Shown here: one piece after another, positions 59,932-64,000 of the stretch
Position numbering within the stretch: the first letter of the stretch is position 1
How the letters are laid out: each line of letters opens with the position of its first letter
Source of the DNA: Aquilaria yunnanensis
Taxonomy: Eukaryota; Streptophyta; Magnoliopsida; Malvales; Thymelaeaceae
Length of the DNA stretch: 64,000 bases
NCBI GenBank assembly: GCA_039654915.1
Contig: CM077593.1
Location: forward strand, 42,130,501 to 42,194,500
Direction: 5' to 3'
The notes under the pieces: model-generated
Database searches by the model: none
What the model saw: only the letters and a program-made list of their open reading frames with translations
What the model was told of the DNA's origin: nothing
Translations under genes and position numbers: made by a program

Positions 59932-59964
<33 letters not shown>
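59931..59964. repeat. (AAT)n microsatellite
   Basis: About 11 AAT units just upstream of gag in element orientation. It produces the poly-Leu stretch in the upstream frame. Confidence 0.9.
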
Positions 59965-59965
<1 letters not shown>

Positions 59966-59969
59966 GCAA

Positions 59970-60364
59970 GAAAAACTAATATCAATAACAAATAGAAATA
60001 GGAGGCTCAGCCTTTCATTTTACAAGCAGTAAATGTAGGAGGCAAAGCCATCCATTAAACAGTAAAAAAATAAAAGACAACAAGATTAATAGAAAATAAA
60101 AGATAGGAGGCTTAACCTACCATTCAACAATAATAATAAATAAATAAATAAATAGACCAAGATGAACAGAAAATAAAAGGTAGGAGGCTCAGCCTTCTAA
60201 ATAAAGAAAAATAAAAAGTAGGCAGCTTAGCCGTCCTTTCAACAATAATAAACATAAAAATAAACAGATGATGTAGGAGGCTCAGTCTTCCAGATAATGA
60301 AAAAAAATGAAACAAAATAAAAAGTAACAAAAAGAAAAAAAATGAACTTATACTCTAATTTTAC
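59970..60364 (-). other. 5' leader of the Athila-like element
   Basis: Purine-rich, with a recurring short block of the form TAGGAGGCTCAGCC or TAGGAGGCTTAACC (near 60000, 60035, 60105, 60181, 60221 and 60272), a degenerate tandem repeat. No gene. Confidence 0.55.
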
Positions 60365-60382
60365 TTCCCCCGCAACGGCACA
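60365..60382 (-). promoter_or_regulatory. Decayed primer binding site of the Athila-like element
   Basis: Minus strand TGTGCCGTTGCGGGGGAA resembles TGGCGCCGTTGCCGGGGA, the PBS common in Athila elements. Confidence 0.7.
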
Positions 60383-60388
60383 AAAAAC

Positions 60389-61863
60389 TGTTGCACTCTA
60401 ACAGTTGTAACCAAAATGTAGGTTGTTGCAAATAATAAAATTTCAGGAGTCCGAGTGTCAAACCACAAGGAAGTGAATTAAAAAATACAAATTACAAAAG
60501 TGGAGGAAGGTTTGACAAAAAACTGTAAACAATTTTGTTTAAAAACTTAATTTCAGGAAAATAGCTAAGGTTTGGGGGATCCACTTTTAGTATATCGGTT
60601 ATGATTAATTTTAGCCTATCTTGCCACTCAACTGGGATCCACCCTTAGAGGAGGTCCCAATCGGGGAATTGAGTTAGCATTAGCTTTCATTGATCTTAAA
60701 ATGCCAACACTTGCTAATGGGTTCAAGTATCCATTATACCAACCTTTGTCCACAATAACTCAAGATTCCAATATAGCTAGCAAGCCATGTTCTACATAGG
60801 GAATCAAGTAGCTTTTGTGCCAATGATTAACTATGATGAATCAAGATCCCACTTAACAGGGAAGAAAGTTAAATAGAGTAAGAAAGAAAATACTGTTAAT
60901 GTTGTGATTCATTCAACTCAATCATAACCTTTATACCAAAAGCTTCACCCTTTCACCTTAGCAAAAGAAAGATTAGTTAGCCATGATAAAAGTAAACAAC
61001 ATGTAAAAGGATGAAATGAACATGGATTGAAAGATCAAAGGAAGAACGAAAAGAAGCATGAGAAAACACTTGGACAAAGCTTTAGTATTGAAAACAAGAA
61101 CAAAACTAAAGAAGAAAAGCTAAAGATGATATAAGAACATAAAAATGACCTAAAAAATGACATGAATAAGTCCTCCCCCAAGGTGCCTATTTATAGAGTT
61201 TTGGGGTGGGTGAAATGGTAAAATAAAATAGTAAAATGTTGGTAAATACAAATCAACAAAGGTGAGCTGCAACTTCTTTTAATTTTTGGACCACTGTACA
61301 CATCAAATCAGCTCTTCCTCAAATCATGGAACTTGTAGATCTCCTATTTATCTTCAAAAAAATATCTTTCTCATTCAAATCGAACATCTGTAGCTCAAGT
61401 TATGAATTTTCTACCGAAACTACTCTTCAGCACATGGAAGAATGAAGGATCTCATCTATAATTAGATTTCGGCAATGAAAATGATTGAACTAGCTATGAG
61501 AATGAAGAAGAATTGAAGATCTATGTGTTCGCTTCTAGATGAATTTGGAATCACTCAATTTCGACATCTACAGCTCTAGATATGATTTTTTTCGTGAAGG
61601 GTCGCCAAGTAATGATTTTACCTACATAAAAAAATAATCATTTAATATATATATTTTAATATTAATGAACAGTAAACCACGTATGTACAGTAAATATGTG
61701 TATGAATAGTAGAATATGTGTATGAATAATAAGTTGATGAATAGTAAATTGGTGAATAGTAACCCGATGGAAAAAGTGCTTCAAATTAGAGAAATTAATC
61801 ACATTCAAAGTGTATAATGATAATTTAAACCCTTAACAGCAATGCACTTATGAACATTCATCG
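60389..61863 (-). repeat. 5' LTR of the Athila-like element
   Basis: A 1,475-bp direct repeat of 52644-54138. It is followed by TTTAT at 61864-61868. Confidence 0.9.
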
Positions 61864-61868
61864 TTTAT

Positions 61869-61970
61869 ACTTTGGCAATGTAAATAGAGGTGTTGGAAAA
61901 AAATATTGATGGTATTGCTATGTTACACAGGCTTGCAGTAGTTTTGTTGCGTGATCTATGTGGTGGATAA
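61869..61970 (+). pseudogene. Athila-like gag, fragment 3 of 3
   Basis: Right after the target duplication the plus frame continues from fragment 2 with a LAM ... IEVLEKNIDGIAM segment (one in-frame TAA) and ends with DLCGG, matching the coiled segment and zinc-knuckle start of Athila gag. It then hits a stop at about 61968. The remaining element to the right is not recognisable. Confidence 0.72.
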
Positions 61971-64000
61971 TGCTATCCAAGCTAAGATTGTCAAAATTAT
62001 AGTTGGATGAGTAAGCTGGAATAGGTAGATTTTGTGGAAAATTCTTCTATACCTTAGAACAAACTATAAAAAAATAGCAATAATCCACCAAATTAAGATT
62101 AAAAAACAGCAAGTCCCAAGGCCATATTAAGCTTCCTTCACCTCTAAGTGCCCTTAAAACCCCTTGCCCCTTACCTTTAAGCCTCCATTTGAAGGCTAAA
62201 GGGCCCACCATCGATGCATTGAAGCACTAGGTACTGGTGGTAGTACAATGACCGAGTAATACTACAAACGGTATTATATGGGGCCTTCTACCTCCGTAGC
62301 ACCAAGGCTTCATGCCTTACTACTACACCTAGTGTCCATAAATGTTATGGGGGCGCCCAATGCTTGCCAAATGTCCAAGGCAAGAACACACAAGCTCCAA
62401 AACTCTCCTAGGACTATCATAGGCCATTTTAATGCAAACCATTCCAACCTTTAGGTACATAGACATATAGCGCTAAGCCTTGGAACTCACTAGCTCACCA
62501 TAAGCCAATTGTTACCACAAAAATGCATATCTTCTAAACTATTTGAGACCATCAAGAGAATAAGTAAGACATGCATTAAACAACTAGATAAACCAAATTC
62601 TATACCACAATTGACACAAAGCTAGTAAGATCAAGGATCCACACCAAGCAAAGAGGCTCCTCTAAGGGGTTCCTATGGTTCAAAAAAAAATCCAACATAC
62701 AAGGCACCAAATTAAGCCTAACCAAGCTAGACACATGCTCATGAAGCTAAAAAAACCAAGAACAACTTAAGAATAAGGAGGGAAAAATGTTACCTAAACT
62801 CACTAAGCTCAAACACACCATATAAGAGCTTCTACACTAGAACTATGTACGAATAAGCCTCCTCTTGCATGGATACCTCATGGGGCTTTGATTTCCACCA
62901 AGACTTGATGAAAATTTGAAGATTTAGCCATGGATTTTGATGGAAATGGGAGAGTTATAGGTTTTGGGGGGTTGGAGCTAATGAATAATGCCATCATCAC
63001 CCCCCAAATAAGTTTAAAAATCCATCTCCTAAAACTCCTGCAACTTCTTCAAGTTGAAAAAAAGACCCTAAGTTCAACTCATGCCACTAGCTTAAGCAAG
63101 TTTATCCCACACTTTGGTTTCTTGTCACTTAGGTTCAAAAGAACAAATTTTAATCTTTATAACTAAACCTATCATCTCAGTACAAAATGACTATTTTTCC
63201 TCTAGTGACATTTATATTTCAAAATGACCTCGGAACCATATATTCTTTTAAATACTTACTTGACTTATTATTTCAAACTAATCGAGGCATTTAACTTGGA
63301 ATTTTGACTTATTAAATAGGTCTTACTTGATTGTTGGTGGTTCGCTGTCTAGAAAGCTGTAATATAGTAGGAGTAGAAGGTCAACTTTAGCATTATAGAA
63401 AGTGAAACTTTAAATAGAACACATTGCCTATTGTGCCAAGGAAGAGGTAAGATGTGGGAACTTAGAGGCAAAAGCTACATTGTCAAGGAAAAGGTGAAAT
63501 TCAGGAACACATAACCTATTGTGTCAAGGAAAATGGGGAATATGTCATGAGTAGGGCATGGCATCAATGCCAAATATTAGGACTTAACTATGGCAATTGA
63601 CACTGACAAAGGGCCATCAGGAAATTAAAGTCAAAACTGGATAGTCAAGTAGACCCATAGTAGGTGGTGCACTAACGATGGGCCAGATAATTTTTCCTAG
63701 GCGTAACATACCCATAGTATTAAACATGGGATCATTAAGGGAACAAACAAGAGTGATCTGAATCATCCCTATATCAACGGCTAAAGCACTTCCATTGTTC
63801 CCAATAGGATCCAAGGGTGTGATTTATTGTTCACCGCTCGAAAAACTGCCAAACTTGCTTGAGGTCAGCCTAGCAGCATGAGGAAACCCTAGCAAGTGTT
63901 GCACATGATAAAAGGCACATAATAAAGAGTAAGCTGTCTATTCTATCTGGGATATTAAAACCTTTAACAAGGGAAGCTACTCCCTTGGAAAGGTGGAAAA
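61971..64000. other. AT-rich stretch, nothing firmly recognised
   Basis: No motif-bearing frame. 62150-63330 has the look of a decayed LTR but no matching partner was found. Two related short words near 63423-63450 and 63506-63530 (CCTATTGTGCCAAGGAA and CCTATTGTGTCAAGGAA) form a weak repeat. The 65-residue minus frame at 63617-63814 is unidentified. Confidence 0.4.

Larger units (their letters stand above)
52644..61863 (-). mobile_element. Older Athila-like Ty3/Gypsy element, minus strand
   Basis: A 9.2-kb element with LTRs at 52644-54138 (3') and 60389-61863 (5'), a PPT, a decayed PBS and TTTAT duplications on both sides (52639-52643 and 61864-61868). Gag, protease and fragments of RNase H and integrase are present with many stops; reverse transcriptase is deleted. 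The LTRs are visibly more diverged than those of the Tat element, so this insertion is older. The outer end of the 5' LTR reads TCG instead of TCA, taken as a point mutation. Confidence 0.9.

Noticed and set aside
63617..63814. Minus-strand frame of 65 residues
   Set aside because: I do not recognise it. It is short and isolated, so no gene call is supported.

Overview
The window looks like gene-poor, transposon-packed nuclear DNA from a flowering plant, probably a eudicot with a large genome. The evidence is AT-rich sequence holding plant Ty3/Gypsy (Tat and Athila), Ty1/Copia, hAT and foldback Mutator-like elements, with tRNA-type primer binding sites and short GT-AG introns. I see no host gene, rRNA, tRNA gene or CRISPR array. 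Every coding region I can identify belongs to a mobile element. All identities, boundaries and divergence counts come from reading by eye, not from alignments.

Left third (1-16841): a broken hAT transposase gene running off the left edge (1-1968); a possible small MITE (2142-2440); a 2.1 kb foldback element with arms near 1 kb (2470-4592); a possible non-autonomous hAT (4686-5528); and several degenerate LTR-like blocks that resemble one another (about 5580-8369, 10290-12439, 13990-15193, and again at 27020-29137), probably chromovirus LTR remnants. A Copia solo LTR with a perfect target duplication sits at 12445-13860.

Middle (16842-40976): a structurally complete, non-autonomous Gypsy element (16842-22211) with 1,021-bp LTRs, target duplication ATGAG, PBS, PPT and gag but no pol (TR-GAG type). 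AT-rich DNA follows without recognisable genes. A decayed minus-strand Copia element (30769-35524) shares its LTR family with the solo LTR and with an inverted fragment (39661-40516).

Right third (40977-61970): a nest. A plus-strand Athila-like gag is cut twice. The first insertion is a very young Tat-lineage Gypsy element (41062-52308; LTRs differ by about 3 substitutions and one indel; target duplication TTGTC). The second is an older minus-strand Athila-like element (52644-61863; target duplication TTTAT). The gag resumes after each.

The most interesting content is inside the Tat element. Its gag-pol is one long frame broken by only two nonsense codons and carries two RNase H domains. Downstream lies a ladder of about 60-89-bp tandem repeats. 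After that comes an apparently intact antisense gene of four exons (50603 down to 48255) whose three canonical GT-AG introns join into one 708-residue frame. It has its own TATA box and a predicted protein with a 'putative gypsy type transposon' domain, a nuclear localisation signal and a coiled coil. Extra antisense ORFs are known for Tat elements, but an intact spliced copy beside a broken pol deserves a closer look.
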